In this document: positions 25,316 to 34,090 of the stretch, in pieces
Layout: each line of letters opens with the position of its first letter
Position numbering within the stretch: position 1 is the first letter of the stretch
Assembly (NCBI GenBank): GCA_018266375.1
Contig: JAFEAO010000003.1
Location: forward strand, 189,578-253,577
DNA: 64,000 bases
Reading direction: 5' to 3'
DNA from: Bdellovibrionales bacterium
GTDB lineage: Bacteria > Bdellovibrionota > UBA1018 > CAIMNF01
Made by a program: the position numbers and the translations under genes
Notes under the pieces: generated by a model
The model's input: only the letters and a program-made list of their open reading frames with translations
What the model was told of the DNA's origin: nothing
Databases searched by the model: none

Positions 25316-26390
25316 AGCGACGATCTTCCAGTGTACCTGCGTTCAGGCCCATTTCTTCGCCGTAAGTGGCGACGTTCAAATCAAACCAATGGAAATCCAT
25401 TCCAAAACCGGCGGTGAAATACCCTTGGTTAATCCCGAAGCGCGCCGCGAGTTTGCTCCAGCGAGCCTCGGTGCCGATGTGAACCGTGCGATAAATCGAT
25501 GCGCCAGGATTGTTGCCGATGTCGGTGAACTCGAGAGCGAAGAGCACGTTGTCGAATACCCAGTAATCTTTATGGTTAGCGGAGATCCCGAAGTTCCATG
25601 AACGGTTAGACGGAGTCGGATCGCCGTTCCAACCGCTGATCTTACCGCCGTTTTTGTACATGCCGTTCAAGATGTTGTTGATCGCGAAGCCGACTTCGTA
25701 CTCGAACCCGCCAAGCGCCCAGTGAGGACGATAGCTTGTGCCGACGTCGAAGTCGATGTTCATGCCGCTTCCGCCTTTGACAGCTTTCGAGAGGTCGGTA
25801 CCGCGGAGGAAGTCTTGAATCGAGAGAACCGCGTTCGAGGAACCGCGGAATTCGGTGTGAAGGGTCGCGCCTACGCTCAGACGGTGTTCTTCAAGCAAGC
25901 GGCGTCCGATCGTGAACGCCGGACCGAAGTTGACGAGAGTGAGCGGATCGATTGTGCCGGTTTGGCTGACCACCGCTGATGTTTGCGCCGATAGCATAAA
26001 GCCCACGCCAAGGGCCCACATGTCGTTGGTGAACTCTTTACTGAAGTAAGCCGGAAGCACGAGCTGAAAGCGAGCACCGAGAGGTTTGCCCACCGAATCC
26101 GCCGCGGCCGCGAGGCCAGCACCGGGTTTCAAGAGGTTGCTGAGTGCGCTGACGGTGTTCGAGCTCGCTTCAAGCGAGATTTTAGGAAGTTGAAAACGAC
26201 TATCCGGGTTTTGAGTCACCCGTGCCGGATTTGCGTAGAAGTTTTCTTCGTAAAGTCCGGTGGTGTAGCGGACATCGCCCATGCCGGCGGTGCGCACGGA
26301 GTGAAAGCTGCGAACGATCGGCGTGTATGTCGCGGCTTGAGCGACGCCGGCAATGAACATTATAAGTGGGAGAGAGAGAAGAGTTTTCAT
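25287..26390 (-). CDS. Outer-membrane beta-barrel protein
   Basis: 367 residues. A signal peptide (residues 1-19, ending AQA) is followed by a mature protein of alternating polar and hydrophobic strands rich in Gly, aromatic and small residues, ending in a beta-strand with terminal Phe-Gln-Ile. Segments such as RTAGMGDVRYTTGLYEENFYANPA near the N-terminus resemble OmpP1/PorV-like barrels that begin with a GMG motif and an NPA turn. The substrate is unknown. No strong terminator separates it from the EI24-like gene downstream. Confidence 0.7.
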   Translation of the reverse strand: MKTLLSLPLIMFIAGVAQAATYTPIVRSFHSVRTAGMGDVRYTTGLYEENFYANPARVTQNPDSRFQLPKISLEASSNTVSALSNLLKPGAGLAAAADSVGKPLGARFQLVLPAYFSKEFTNDMWALGVGFMLSAQTSAVVSQTGTIDPLTLVNFGPAFTIGRRLLEEHRLSVGATLHTEFRGSSNAVLSIQDFLRGTDLSKAVKGGSGMNIDFDVGTSYRPHWALGGFEYEVGFAINNILNGMYKNGGKISGWNGDPTPSNRSWNFGISANHKDYWVFDNVLFALEFTDIGNNPGASIYRTVHIGTEARWSKLAARFGINQGYFTAGFGMDFHWFDLNVATYGEEMGLNAGTLEDRRYALEFGFQI

Positions 26391-26426
26391 GTTGTATCCT
26401 TTGCCTCTATTAAATTATGGAATAAA

Positions 26427-27227
26427 TTATGGAAAGAGAATGGTGAGTAGCGTTTGGCGTTTGATTGCCGCAAGACCGGAAACTCCCGCGAGCTGGCCCA
26501 GGACTTGAGTGATACCATCGCCGCTCGATCCGCCGAGGGCGGTCAGGTTGGTCTGAGTCGCCGCCGCCGCGGTAATCAGCATGTTCACGCTGACGCCATT
26601 ACCCCAAGCGGAATCGGTCGTGATACCGTTCCAGGTGCCGGGATCACCGCCTGCTGAGTTGTCCGGAAAAACGCCGGGATCCGCGCATGAGCCCGAGCTC
26701 GCGCGGCACGCGTTTGGAGTAGACGAGATATCGGCTGCATCGAGGTTTGCATCTGAGTTTGTGATCGCCGCTAAAATTTGGTTGGTCATCGCAAGGCCGA
26801 TCAAGAACCGGGTGTACGCGCGAGAGTTGGCGTTCACGATCGATCCCGCCTCGACAAAGAGACGATCCAGTTGAATGCGGTAAGACGCCGATGTCTTGCC
26901 GCGAGCCGCGATGTAGTTTGCGATCTTTGAGAACGAGTTCGCATCGCCTCGACCGTTGCCGAGTGATCTCACGACGTCCGCGATCGAAAAAATCCCGTCT
27001 TGTGCCATCGACACGAGCGCGGTCTCCGCGATGCGCGTGTCCGATTGAGCGCTCGAGAGCTGACCATAGTATTTAGTCGCGCAAGTATAATCGGCGCGAT
27101 CGAAACAACCGCGCGCGGCAGAGAGAATTTGATCGTCGCCGCTTGGCGTGTCGATACCGCCCCATAAGTTACATGAAGAGAGTGAGAGAACCCCGAGGAG
27201 TGAAAGAACGAGTTGAAATTTAGTCAT
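26427..27227 (-). CDS. Lipoprotein of unknown function
   Basis: 266 residues from ATG 27227, giving the signal MTKFQLVLSLLGVLSLSSC with lipobox SLSSC; the open frame reaches 27260 but would blunt the signal. The mature part is mainly helical with TPR-like stretches (ARGCFDRADYTCATKYYGQL). A Ser/Gly/Asp-rich segment with two cysteines follows (ACRASSGSCADPGVFPDNSAGGDPG). It precedes the outer-membrane protein gene on the same strand, 36 bases away, so the two may be co-expressed envelope proteins. Family not recognised. Confidence 0.65.
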   Translation of the reverse strand: MTKFQLVLSLLGVLSLSSCNLWGGIDTPSGDDQILSAARGCFDRADYTCATKYYGQLSSAQSDTRIAETALVSMAQDGIFSIADVVRSLGNGRGDANSFSKIANYIAARGKTSASYRIQLDRLFVEAGSIVNANSRAYTRFLIGLAMTNQILAAITNSDANLDAADISSTPNACRASSGSCADPGVFPDNSAGGDPGTWNGITTDSAWGNGVSVNMLITAAAATQTNLTALGGSSGDGITQVLGQLAGVSGLAAIKRQTLLTILFP

Positions 27228-27304
27228 AACAATAAGTGTATGTTGTCTGCTTTGCATCAAAGAAGCGGAATTTGAATACGCATTGATGTTACGGAGCCTA
27301 AGGC

Positions 27305-28228
27305 TTACTTCGGGTCCGGCACCGGGAAAGGCGCACCTAAGCTACCCGTCAATTTATAGGCGTATTTGCCGTCGGCTTGCTTTGCCGGTCCTAAGATCGA
27401 GTCGAGGATGGCGATGCTTTGTTTGACCTTATCTGAAAGGCCTAAGACCGCCCGGAAATTAAGAGAGCTGCCGTTTACAAAGCGATTGAGAGTCATATCG
27501 CCGGTCAGGGTAGCTTGAATATCGTCCGCCCCTTTACCGATCGCTACGTTCTTAGCCACGACCTTGCCGTGGTCGATCGAGAGTTCGACGGTGCCGTCCG
27601 AAACGTTCATCGTCGGAAGCTGGAAGCCCATCAGGTTTTGTTCGTCGAAACGCAATTTTTTGAGCTTGAGTTGAATCGCGCCGTTCAAAGTCGTCAAATC
27701 ATTGAGCGATCCGTCGATATGCACGTTGCCACTGACCGTTCCCGAACCCTTCATCCCGGCGTAGGCGAACGCGCCGAGTTTATTGATATCCACTTGATCA
27801 AGCTTAATGGTCGCGTCGACCTGATCGCCACGGCCCGTGCCGGTAAACTCAATCGTCGCCGTTCCTTGAGTCATCGTCATCGTCGCGCCGACTTTGCCTT
27901 TGAGCAGGGTGAGGAGAGAAGGGCTCACGACCATCTCATCCATCTCGATACGAGTGCCGTCCGAAAGTTCGAGAGTCGGGTGATCCAAACGATAAACAAA
28001 ACCTTTTAAGATGGAGATCTCACGGCCACGATCGGAGAGATAGATCCCCATCGGATCAAGCGCGGATTGAACGTAACCCTGAATGAGCGAGGTGATACGA
28101 GCTTGCGGGAGCTTCAGCAACGTAAAGACCAGGAGCAAAAAGACAAAGAGGATCGTGAGCGGAACGGCCCTTGAAGGTCTCCGCATTTGATGCATCGCTG
28201 TCATTTCTGTCGATGTGTTTTCCGCCAT
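27305..28228 (-). CDS. gspN: Type II secretion system protein GspN
   Basis: 307 residues from ATG 28228; an in-frame ATG at 28249 is also possible, and GGGG upstream favours 28228. One membrane helix lies near the N-terminus (PLTILFVFLLLVFTLLKL). A long beta-rich periplasmic part follows with AsmA-like repeats (GTGRGDQVDATIKLDQVDI, GTVSGNVHIDGSLNDL, LTGDMTLNRF), as in GspN of deltaproteobacteria. Its role in the T2SS is accessory. It is the last gene of the operon, separated from gspM by 42 bases holding the palindrome CGCGCG-TAGA-CGCGCG (28254-28269). Confidence 0.8.
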   Translation of the reverse strand: MAENTSTEMTAMHQMRRPSRAVPLTILFVFLLLVFTLLKLPQARITSLIQGYVQSALDPMGIYLSDRGREISILKGFVYRLDHPTLELSDGTRIEMDEMVVSPSLLTLLKGKVGATMTMTQGTATIEFTGTGRGDQVDATIKLDQVDINKLGAFAYAGMKGSGTVSGNVHIDGSLNDLTTLNGAIQLKLKKLRFDEQNLMGFQLPTMNVSDGTVELSIDHGKVVAKNVAIGKGADDIQATLTGDMTLNRFVNGSSLNFRAVLGLSDKVKQSIAILDSILGPAKQADGKYAYKLTGSLGAPFPVPDPK

Positions 28229-28270
28229 AAACGAACCCCAGTTTATCATGATTCGCGCGTAGACGCGCGG

Positions 28271-28879
28271 CTATTTCTTCTCGGTTTTAGGCATGAAGCC
28301 GCTCAAAATCATTTTAACGTTGAGTGCGCCTTCTGCTCCATTTTCGACTTGAAGTCCTTTTAATTTCATCGGAGGAGAATTGTGTTCGACCTGATACAAG
28401 AAACCGACGAGAGGCCGTACAAAAATACCTTTAATATTCGCTTCAACCAGCGTTTCCTGAATCATCGATTGCGAAGAGCCCGGTGATTCTTTAGAGACTT
28501 CCAACGATTCGGTCGTCAAGCCTTGTTGGCTCGCGATATTTTGAAGGATGGCTTTCCAGCTTGCGCTCCCGGCACCGGTAGAAAAGCCCGCGTTCTGGCC
28601 TTTCAAGCGGCGGATCTCGTCGCCCGCTTGATTGATCGTGGTGAGGAGCTCTTGCTTGTCGCGATATTCGTCTTTGACCGCGTTCGCGCTTTGAGCGGCT
28701 GAAAAGATAAAATAAAAAAGCAGGAGCACGCTGGCAGCGATCGAACCCCAGCGCACGTAGTTTTGTTGCTCGGGGCTGAGCTGTTGGAAAGAGCTTTGTG
28801 CTTGTTGGTACCAGCTCTGGTCCTTTAAGTTTTCGAGCGCCGAGTTCCACTGTTCGGAGAGTTTATCTGACAGACCCAT
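28271..28879 (-). CDS. gspM: Type II secretion system protein GspM
   Basis: 202 residues. A cytoplasmic helical N-terminus, one membrane helix (about 45-65, IAASVLLLFYFIFSAAQSA), a coiled segment and a periplasmic ferredoxin-like domain (LVEANIKGIFVRPLVGFLYQVEHNSPPMKLKGLQVE) form the GspM layout. GspM pairs with GspL in the inner-membrane platform. The start overlaps the end of gspL by 17 bases. Sequence conservation in this family is low, so the operon position carries much of the weight. Confidence 0.82.
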   Translation of the reverse strand: MGLSDKLSEQWNSALENLKDQSWYQQAQSSFQQLSPEQQNYVRWGSIAASVLLLFYFIFSAAQSANAVKDEYRDKQELLTTINQAGDEIRRLKGQNAGFSTGAGSASWKAILQNIASQQGLTTESLEVSKESPGSSQSMIQETLVEANIKGIFVRPLVGFLYQVEHNSPPMKLKGLQVENGAEGALNVKMILSGFMPKTEKK

Positions 28880-30476
28880 TGAGCCCTCCCGTGAATTGAA
28901 TTTTGAATGCTTTATGGCCTTCGACGGAGAGTTCCTCCGACGGGCCTTTTTTAAAGCTATAGGTTTTTTCCATGATGTCGGTGAGTTTCGAGAGTGAGGT
29001 CGCGCTCTGGACGATGAAGGTGATCGCGGCTTTCACTGGACGGTTGTCTTTGTAGTTTTCGGTGAAGTCCGTGCCGACGTCGTAGTCGACCATGTCAAGC
29101 ACGATGTCCTTGCCGATCTTTTGCGAGAGGATCCGCAAGAAATCGAACGGGGAGTTCGCGTTCGGGGCGAGCAGCTTTGCAAGCTCGCGTTCTTTGGCGA
29201 GGTCGCCTTCGATCGTTTTCTTCAGCTTCGAGGTGTCGGCCAAGTAGTTGCGAACCGCTCCGTCGCCGATACCGCTGAAGTAGGCTTTGACCGAGCGTTT
29301 TAAGACGTCGTCGGTCTCGTCCAGCTTGCCTTGGTAGTACTTTACCTCGATCGTTTTGGTCGCAAGGAGGACCGAGAGGAGAATGACCAAGTACGGAAGC
29401 GGCTTTTTGACCAGATCGAAGGTCGAAAAGCCCTGCTGTCCGGTTTTGGAGAATTCTCCGCGACGGAGGTTCAAGGTGTGGAGCTTATCGATCGGTACCG
29501 CGGTCATTGTCATCGCGAGAGCTTTTGCAAAACGCACTTCCGAAGTCTCGGAGTAGTTGACTTGGCCCGGAGAAATGAGGCTTAACGGACGAAACAGAGC
29601 GACGGTTTTTTCGGTCGCTTCTTCCATCCAGCCGATCACGCCCGGCATGAGCGCGCCTTCGCCGGTGACCCAGATCTGGTCGATCGACGCTGAAAGCGTC
29701 GATCGAGCCGCGAGTTCGGTTTGCTTGATTTCAGGGATAAGCTTGTCCAGGATGTCCGAGATCGCGCTTGCCGCGTGCTCGTCGATCGATTGAGTGACGC
29801 CGACGCTCGTGATCCAGCGAGTGGCTTCGTCGCTTCCGATATCCGGATGTTGCGCGACGAGTTCAGTCTCGACCGAGCCGAGTCCGAACGGCACTTCACG
29901 ATATAAAATCGGCTGACCTTGATCGTGAACGTAAAAGAAAGTTTTGTCGCGCTCAAGCCCGATCAGCATGACCGGAGGCGCGTCGGGGTTCTGACCTTGA
30001 ATCCGACCGATCAAACAGCGGTAAGCCCAGGCGTCGGTGGTCATGACGTCGGGATCGATGCTGTAGTTTTGAAGTCCGTTCAAATGATTCTGGAAACTGT
30101 CTTTTTTGACCGCGCCGACATGCACGCACGCCCCCTGAGGGCCGGTGTTCATGATCACCGAATCGTAGTGGAGGTGATCGCTCTCAAACGGAAGATCGTC
30201 TTCGAGTTCGAACTCGAGTGCTTGGCGGATCGCTTTTTTATCCTTGGACGCGATCTGCAGGTTCCGGAAAGTCGAGACCGAAACCGGAACGGTCGTGATG
30301 AGGCGGTCTCCGCGTTTTGGAAGCGAGAGCAGAAGTTGACTGGCGGCACCGATCGGGTCCATGCCTTCTTCGAGTTTCATCTCGTGGGTGTCGCGCACCT
30401 CGAAACGTCCGAAAGCGGTGTCCATTTCGACGCAAGCGACAGCATTGGGTTGGATGTCTAAGCCGAGGACGCGCAT
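28863..30476 (-). CDS. gspL: Type II secretion system protein GspL (PilM-like)
   Basis: 537 residues. The N-terminal cytoplasmic actin-like domain starts MRVLGLDIQPNAVACVEMD and contains IRQALEFELEDDLPFESDHLHYD, typical of GspL/PilM. One membrane helix lies near 348-368 (PLPYLVILLSVLLATKTI), followed by a coiled coil and a periplasmic domain ending LSKLTDIMEKTYSF. GspL recruits the ATPase GspE to the inner membrane. It overlaps gspM by 17 bases and follows gspK by 34. Confidence 0.87.
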   Translation of the reverse strand: MRVLGLDIQPNAVACVEMDTAFGRFEVRDTHEMKLEEGMDPIGAASQLLLSLPKRGDRLITTVPVSVSTFRNLQIASKDKKAIRQALEFELEDDLPFESDHLHYDSVIMNTGPQGACVHVGAVKKDSFQNHLNGLQNYSIDPDVMTTDAWAYRCLIGRIQGQNPDAPPVMLIGLERDKTFFYVHDQGQPILYREVPFGLGSVETELVAQHPDIGSDEATRWITSVGVTQSIDEHAASAISDILDKLIPEIKQTELAARSTLSASIDQIWVTGEGALMPGVIGWMEEATEKTVALFRPLSLISPGQVNYSETSEVRFAKALAMTMTAVPIDKLHTLNLRRGEFSKTGQQGFSTFDLVKKPLPYLVILLSVLLATKTIEVKYYQGKLDETDDVLKRSVKAYFSGIGDGAVRNYLADTSKLKKTIEGDLAKERELAKLLAPNANSPFDFLRILSQKIGKDIVLDMVDYDVGTDFTENYKDNRPVKAAITFIVQSATSLSKLTDIMEKTYSFKKGPSEELSVEGHKAFKIQFTGGLNGSVR

Positions 30477-30510
30477 AGTTAAATTATAGTCCGAAGATTC
30501 AAAAAATTGC

Positions 30511-31980
30511 TCATAAAAATCTCAATTGAGTGATCTTCAGATTACTCCTTTCGAGGGTAGGATCCGCTGCATTCGGATCGTTCGGATTGACAGGGTTGGT
30601 CGGAAGGTTCGGCGTCGGCGAAGGCCGCGTGCTCCCGTTTGTCGTCGTGCCTCCGGTGGTGGGAGTGCCCGTATCAGGCAGAAGGGATACGTAGGCCTCC
30701 AGCGTGCGTTTGGTTTGGTTAATGGTGGCTTCGATCCGGACGATGAAATTGCTTTCTTCGGTCGTGATGGAGATCCCACGCTGAGTGAGCGCCGTTTTAA
30801 AGTCAGTCACTTTCGAGTCCGAGCCGGCAAACGCGGCGACCTTGTCTTTGAGGTATTTGTAAAAGTCATCCGCGGTCTTGAAGGTGTGGTCCTCGTCGTT
30901 GGAGACGGGCTTGCCTTGAGCGGCGGCGGCCTTGGCGTCATCGTCGGTCGGTTCCAGGTTGTCGCGGTACTCGAAAAATTTTTTACGCTCGTCCGGAGTC
31001 ATCAACGGAACGAGCGCCGCCAGCACCGGTTCCTTGATCATATTGACGTTGATCGCCGATGCGACACCGGTGGAGTACTGGCTCGCGAGCAAATCAAAGA
31101 GATCGTCGTCGACTGACGGAAGATAGTGAAGTTCGCTGATGTCGTAAAACGGCGCCTGCTTGAATGGATGTTCCGAACGTTGAGCGGCCTGGCTTTGATA
31201 GGTGAGATCGCTCCAGCCTAAGATTTCGTCAGTCAAATCCTCGGGGCGAAGATTGCGATATCGATCGCGGAATTTTTCGTCTTCTTCGAACTTTTTTGCA
31301 AATGTGTCTTTGAGTTGGTCGCTGAGTAACTTGCGTGCTTGCTCTTGGTCAAACTCGATCGGAGTCGCACTCGGATTCGCCGCACCCGTTCCGATCGGGG
31401 TCCCGGTCGGCGAGGCAGTGGGGGAAGCTGTCGGAGAAACGGTCGGAGAAACGGTCGGGGAAGGGGCGAAGGCGGAGATCGTGCTGTTTAAGTTAAAGCG
31501 TTCCGACTGGGCTTGGATCGCGATGTAAACCTTGCCTTCCATGCTCGAGTCTTTGCGAAACTTTTGAATCGCATCGCGCGCGCCCAGGGGAAGCCCGCTC
31601 ACGTCGCCCGAGAAAGGAATGGTGATCGGTTCGTTCCAAATTTTTTCGAGGATGGCCTTGGGTACTGCTGCGTTTGCGTCGGCGGCAGTGCCGCCCATGG
31701 CTTTGGTCGCGGAGCTGATCGTCTTTTTGATCTCGGAGTAAGCGCGAATCCGGAGAAGAGCCAAACGAAGACCGCTTTTTGCGAGGGAATGCGCCTTGAT
31801 CTGATCTAGGCGATCGTAGGCAAGCTTCTGATTGATCTGCGCGGTATAGGTGATCTCCCCGACAAAAATAGCAAGCGTCGCCATCGCGGTCAGCACGATA
31901 AAGAGAGCCACTCCACGATTATCTTTCGTGGCAGCCCGCAAACGCTGGAGGATGCTGCTAATACGTTTTCGGGAGAACAT
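30511..31980 (-). CDS. gspK: Type II secretion minor pseudopilin GspK
   Basis: 489 residues from ATG 31980, which overlaps gspJ by 23 bases; the open frame extends to 32148 but lies inside gspJ there. The prepilin segment reads NRGVALFIVLTAMATLAIF near residue 25, lacking Glu5 as usual for GspK. The core has the T2SSK patterns RIRAYSEIK, GLPLGARDAI and DEILGWSDLTYQ, plus a PFYDISELHYLP strand. A Ser-Pro-Thr repeat insert (VSPTVSPTASPTASPTG) sits near 185. GspK with I and J caps the pseudopilus. Confidence 0.88.
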   Translation of the reverse strand: MFSRKRISSILQRLRAATKDNRGVALFIVLTAMATLAIFVGEITYTAQINQKLAYDRLDQIKAHSLAKSGLRLALLRIRAYSEIKKTISSATKAMGGTAADANAAVPKAILEKIWNEPITIPFSGDVSGLPLGARDAIQKFRKDSSMEGKVYIAIQAQSERFNLNSTISAFAPSPTVSPTVSPTASPTASPTGTPIGTGAANPSATPIEFDQEQARKLLSDQLKDTFAKKFEEDEKFRDRYRNLRPEDLTDEILGWSDLTYQSQAAQRSEHPFKQAPFYDISELHYLPSVDDDLFDLLASQYSTGVASAINVNMIKEPVLAALVPLMTPDERKKFFEYRDNLEPTDDDAKAAAAQGKPVSNDEDHTFKTADDFYKYLKDKVAAFAGSDSKVTDFKTALTQRGISITTEESNFIVRIEATINQTKRTLEAYVSLLPDTGTPTTGGTTTNGSTRPSPTPNLPTNPVNPNDPNAADPTLERSNLKITQLRFL

Positions 31981-32860
31981 TGTTCGGTGCCTCAAGTTTA
32001 AACAGGACTTTCGCGTCGAGAGTGCGATCGTTCGGTGCTTGGAGGGAAAACTCAATCTCCACCGCCTCCGGGTATTGACCTTTTGTATCCTCCGCTTCGG
32101 AATCCCAGGTTTTGACGGGGTCTTTGGTATCGGGTTTGTAATACGCAAACGTAAATTTTTTGATGTTGTTCAGGACGACGTAGACGTTCTCGCTCGGTGA
32201 ATCTTTAGGTTCCTCCATGTCGAACGCGCGGGTGTTTTCGATTTTGATGAGCTGCTGGAGGCCGGCAAGTTTCTCGTTTTCCTGGTTCGTGAGGTTCGGG
32301 TTCGCGGGCTGCTTTTGGAGCTCGTAACGGACCTTGGCGTAGATCGATTCCTTTTTTTGCTGATAGATCCGGAAATGCGATGCCGCGATAAAACTCATCG
32401 AATCGACTTTGCCTTGAAAACGGGCGGGGCGGATGCCGGTTTGATCGTACACCATTCCCCAGTACTCAAATTGCTGGAAAGCGGTGCCTTTGAGATATCG
32501 ATTGATCTCGTCGTTGCTGAGAGTCTTAGGTAGGTTGGCGTTGGTGCCGGTCCGGTTGGGAGCGGCCTGGTTGTAAGGATCGAGCGGTTTTTGATTGGCA
32601 GGGAGGAACCAGCGAGGGTTGAAAGTCTGGCTCAGATCGCGTTCGATAAACGACATCGAGGTTCGGACCTCGTTTGCGAACTCGGTCTCGGCTTTTAAAA
32701 TTTCTTTGAGCTGGCCGGCATCGAGCACGGCTTTGCCGGTGGTGATGCCGATCAGGGTTAAGATAAAAAGCGAAATCAACACCTCGATCAGGGTGAAACC
32801 GGATTCGGACTTAGCGATGCGGGTAGCTCGACGGCTACTGATCGTTGATGTCAAACGCAT
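31958..32860 (-). CDS. gspJ: Type II secretion minor pseudopilin GspJ
   Basis: 300 residues. A 19-residue basic leader ends ...SESG, followed by FTLIEVLISLFILTLIG with Glu5, the type IV prepilin signature. The remainder is a globular domain with SFIERDLSQTFNPR and a C-terminal VEIEFSL strand typical of GspJ. Operon order and mutual overlap with gspI (26 bases) and gspK (23 bases) support translational coupling of the minor pseudopilin genes. Confidence 0.87.
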   Translation of the reverse strand: MRLTSTISSRRATRIAKSESGFTLIEVLISLFILTLIGITTGKAVLDAGQLKEILKAETEFANEVRTSMSFIERDLSQTFNPRWFLPANQKPLDPYNQAAPNRTGTNANLPKTLSNDEINRYLKGTAFQQFEYWGMVYDQTGIRPARFQGKVDSMSFIAASHFRIYQQKKESIYAKVRYELQKQPANPNLTNQENEKLAGLQQLIKIENTRAFDMEEPKDSPSENVYVVLNNIKKFTFAYYKPDTKDPVKTWDSEAEDTKGQYPEAVEIEFSLQAPNDRTLDAKVLFKLEAPNNVLPKTY

Positions 32861-33392
32861 GTTTGAGGTCCACCCAGTATTGGCTCACGATAAAGGATTG
32901 TTCTTGCTTCTTCTCGGTCCACAAAATGGTAATCGTCACTTCGCGTGTCGACTTCGACAGGTAATTGGTCGCGGTCTTCACGATTTTTTCGACGTTCGGA
33001 TCTTTCATCTGGTCGGAAGCGGCGCTCGACGAAGCGGATGAGGCGTCTCCGGGCGCGCCCGCTCCGACGCCACTGCTGTCCATGATGTTCGGGAACGTGA
33101 TCTCTTTGATTTTACGTTCCCACTTAAAATCGGAGTAAGGCGCGTCGAAGGTACCCGAGGCTTCCTTCTTGGTTTCGTCGAAGGTTTTGCCTTCGATTTC
33201 GCGTTCCGCTTGGATCATCGCGTTTTTAGCGAGCATCGCGACCGTAGTCATGCGCTTGGCGCGTAAGGTGACTTCAAGCGAATTGTTTTCGGCGACGAGG
33301 ATGGCGCTGATCCCGATGGCGATGATGAACATCGCGATCATGACCTCGAGGAGAGTAAAGCCCTGTTGGGTTAAGCGCCGGGTGGAAGTCAT
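32835..33392 (-). CDS. gspI: Type II secretion minor pseudopilin GspI
   Basis: 185 residues. A short leader ends QQG, followed by FTLLEVMIAMFIIAIGISAIL, a type IV prepilin signature with Glu5. The C-terminal EVTITILWTEKKQEQSF matches the GspI ending (VxWxE). A Ser/Ala/Gly-rich loop of about 25 residues sits in the middle. It initiates the pseudopilus tip with J and K. The start overlaps the gspH stop by four bases. Confidence 0.87.
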   Translation of the reverse strand: MTSTRRLTQQGFTLLEVMIAMFIIAIGISAILVAENNSLEVTLRAKRMTTVAMLAKNAMIQAEREIEGKTFDETKKEASGTFDAPYSDFKWERKIKEITFPNIMDSSGVGAGAPGDASSASSSAASDQMKDPNVEKIVKTATNYLSKSTREVTITILWTEKKQEQSFIVSQYWVDLKHAFDINDQ

Positions 33393-34087
33393 TTTTGTTT
33401 TTTAAAAACCTCCTCGTATTTGACGTAGCGGCCATCCATCTGGCAGCGGGCAAGTAGGTTTGAAATCACGAGCGAAACTTCGTTCTTGGCGTTGTCTTCG
33501 AGGTGGATCAAAGATTTTTCGGACAAACCTTGAGGATAAATATGAGTGTAAGCGACGCCTTCGGTGATCGGGTCTTCGCTCTGCTCGGTGTAGATGTCCT
33601 TGAATTTGACTCCGAGAGGGAGGGACTTTTTACTGCGAGTCACGAGGGCTTCCATGCGGAACCCGCCCTTCTTTTTCTCCTCTTCGGGATCGATCTTATC
33701 GAAGAGGCTTCCGCTCCGCTCTTTCTCGATCCTTTTGGATTCCTCGCTCTTCATGAGTGCGCTTTCGCTCGTGGATTCGACCCAGTACTGGCTCGCTTTT
33801 AAGTCGTAAACGATGCGATGGATCCGACCCGAAACTTGTGCCGAGTTGGAGGCGTCTTTGACGACGTTCGCGATTTCGCGGCCTGCGGATTTAACCGAGA
33901 AGCGGAAGGTGTTTGAGATACTTGGAATCGCGATAATCGCGACGAGGCCCAAAATGGCAACAACGATCAAGAGCTCGATGAGAGTAAAGCCTGCGGTAAC
34001 GGGTACCTTCTGGTTGAGGCGCGCGTCATGAGCGACGTCATTTCTATCAGATGACGCGCACCTCAGCCAAAAGGTACCCGTTACCAT
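33389..34087 (-). CDS. gspH: Type II secretion minor pseudopilin GspH with unusual 33-residue leader
   Basis: 232 residues. The prepilin signature (TAGFTLIELLIVVAILGLVAIIAI) starts only at about residue 31, so the leader is longer than usual. The only start codon before the signature is ATG 34087, which has AAGGA seven bases upstream, just after the gspG stop. Both arms of a 35-bp imperfect inverted repeat lie in this leader. The globular part contains a charged insert (SEESKRIEKERSGSLFDKIDPEEEKKKGG) and ends with a minor-pilin strand pattern. It could equally be called a general pseudopilin; its place between gspG and gspI favours GspH. Confidence 0.8.
   Translation of the reverse strand: MVTGTFWLRCASSDRNDVAHDARLNQKVPVTAGFTLIELLIVVAILGLVAIIAIPSISNTFRFSVKSAGREIANVVKDASNSAQVSGRIHRIVYDLKASQYWVESTSESALMKSEESKRIEKERSGSLFDKIDPEEEKKKGGFRMEALVTRSKKSLPLGVKFKDIYTEQSEDPITEGVAYTHIYPQGLSEKSLIHLEDNAKNEVSLVISNLLARCQMDGRYVKYEEVFKKQK
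33995..34085. repeat. 35-bp imperfect inverted repeat over the gspH start
   Basis: 33995-34029 (starting GGTAACGGGTACC) and 34051-34085 (ending GGTACCCGTTACC) are reverse complements with three mismatches over 35 bases; the spacer is 21 bases. In the gspH mRNA it would form a very stable hairpin beginning two bases into the start codon. Confidence 0.9.
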
Positions 34088-34090
34088 AAA

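Noticed and set aside
31981..32148. Longer gspK start at 32148
   Set aside because: The added 56 residues are Arg/Lys/Pro-rich, lie within gspJ and place the prepilin segment too far from the N-terminus.
33995..34085. Insertion of a mobile element at the gspH start
   Set aside because: The interval is only 91 bases, stays in frame with gspH and has no duplicated flanks.
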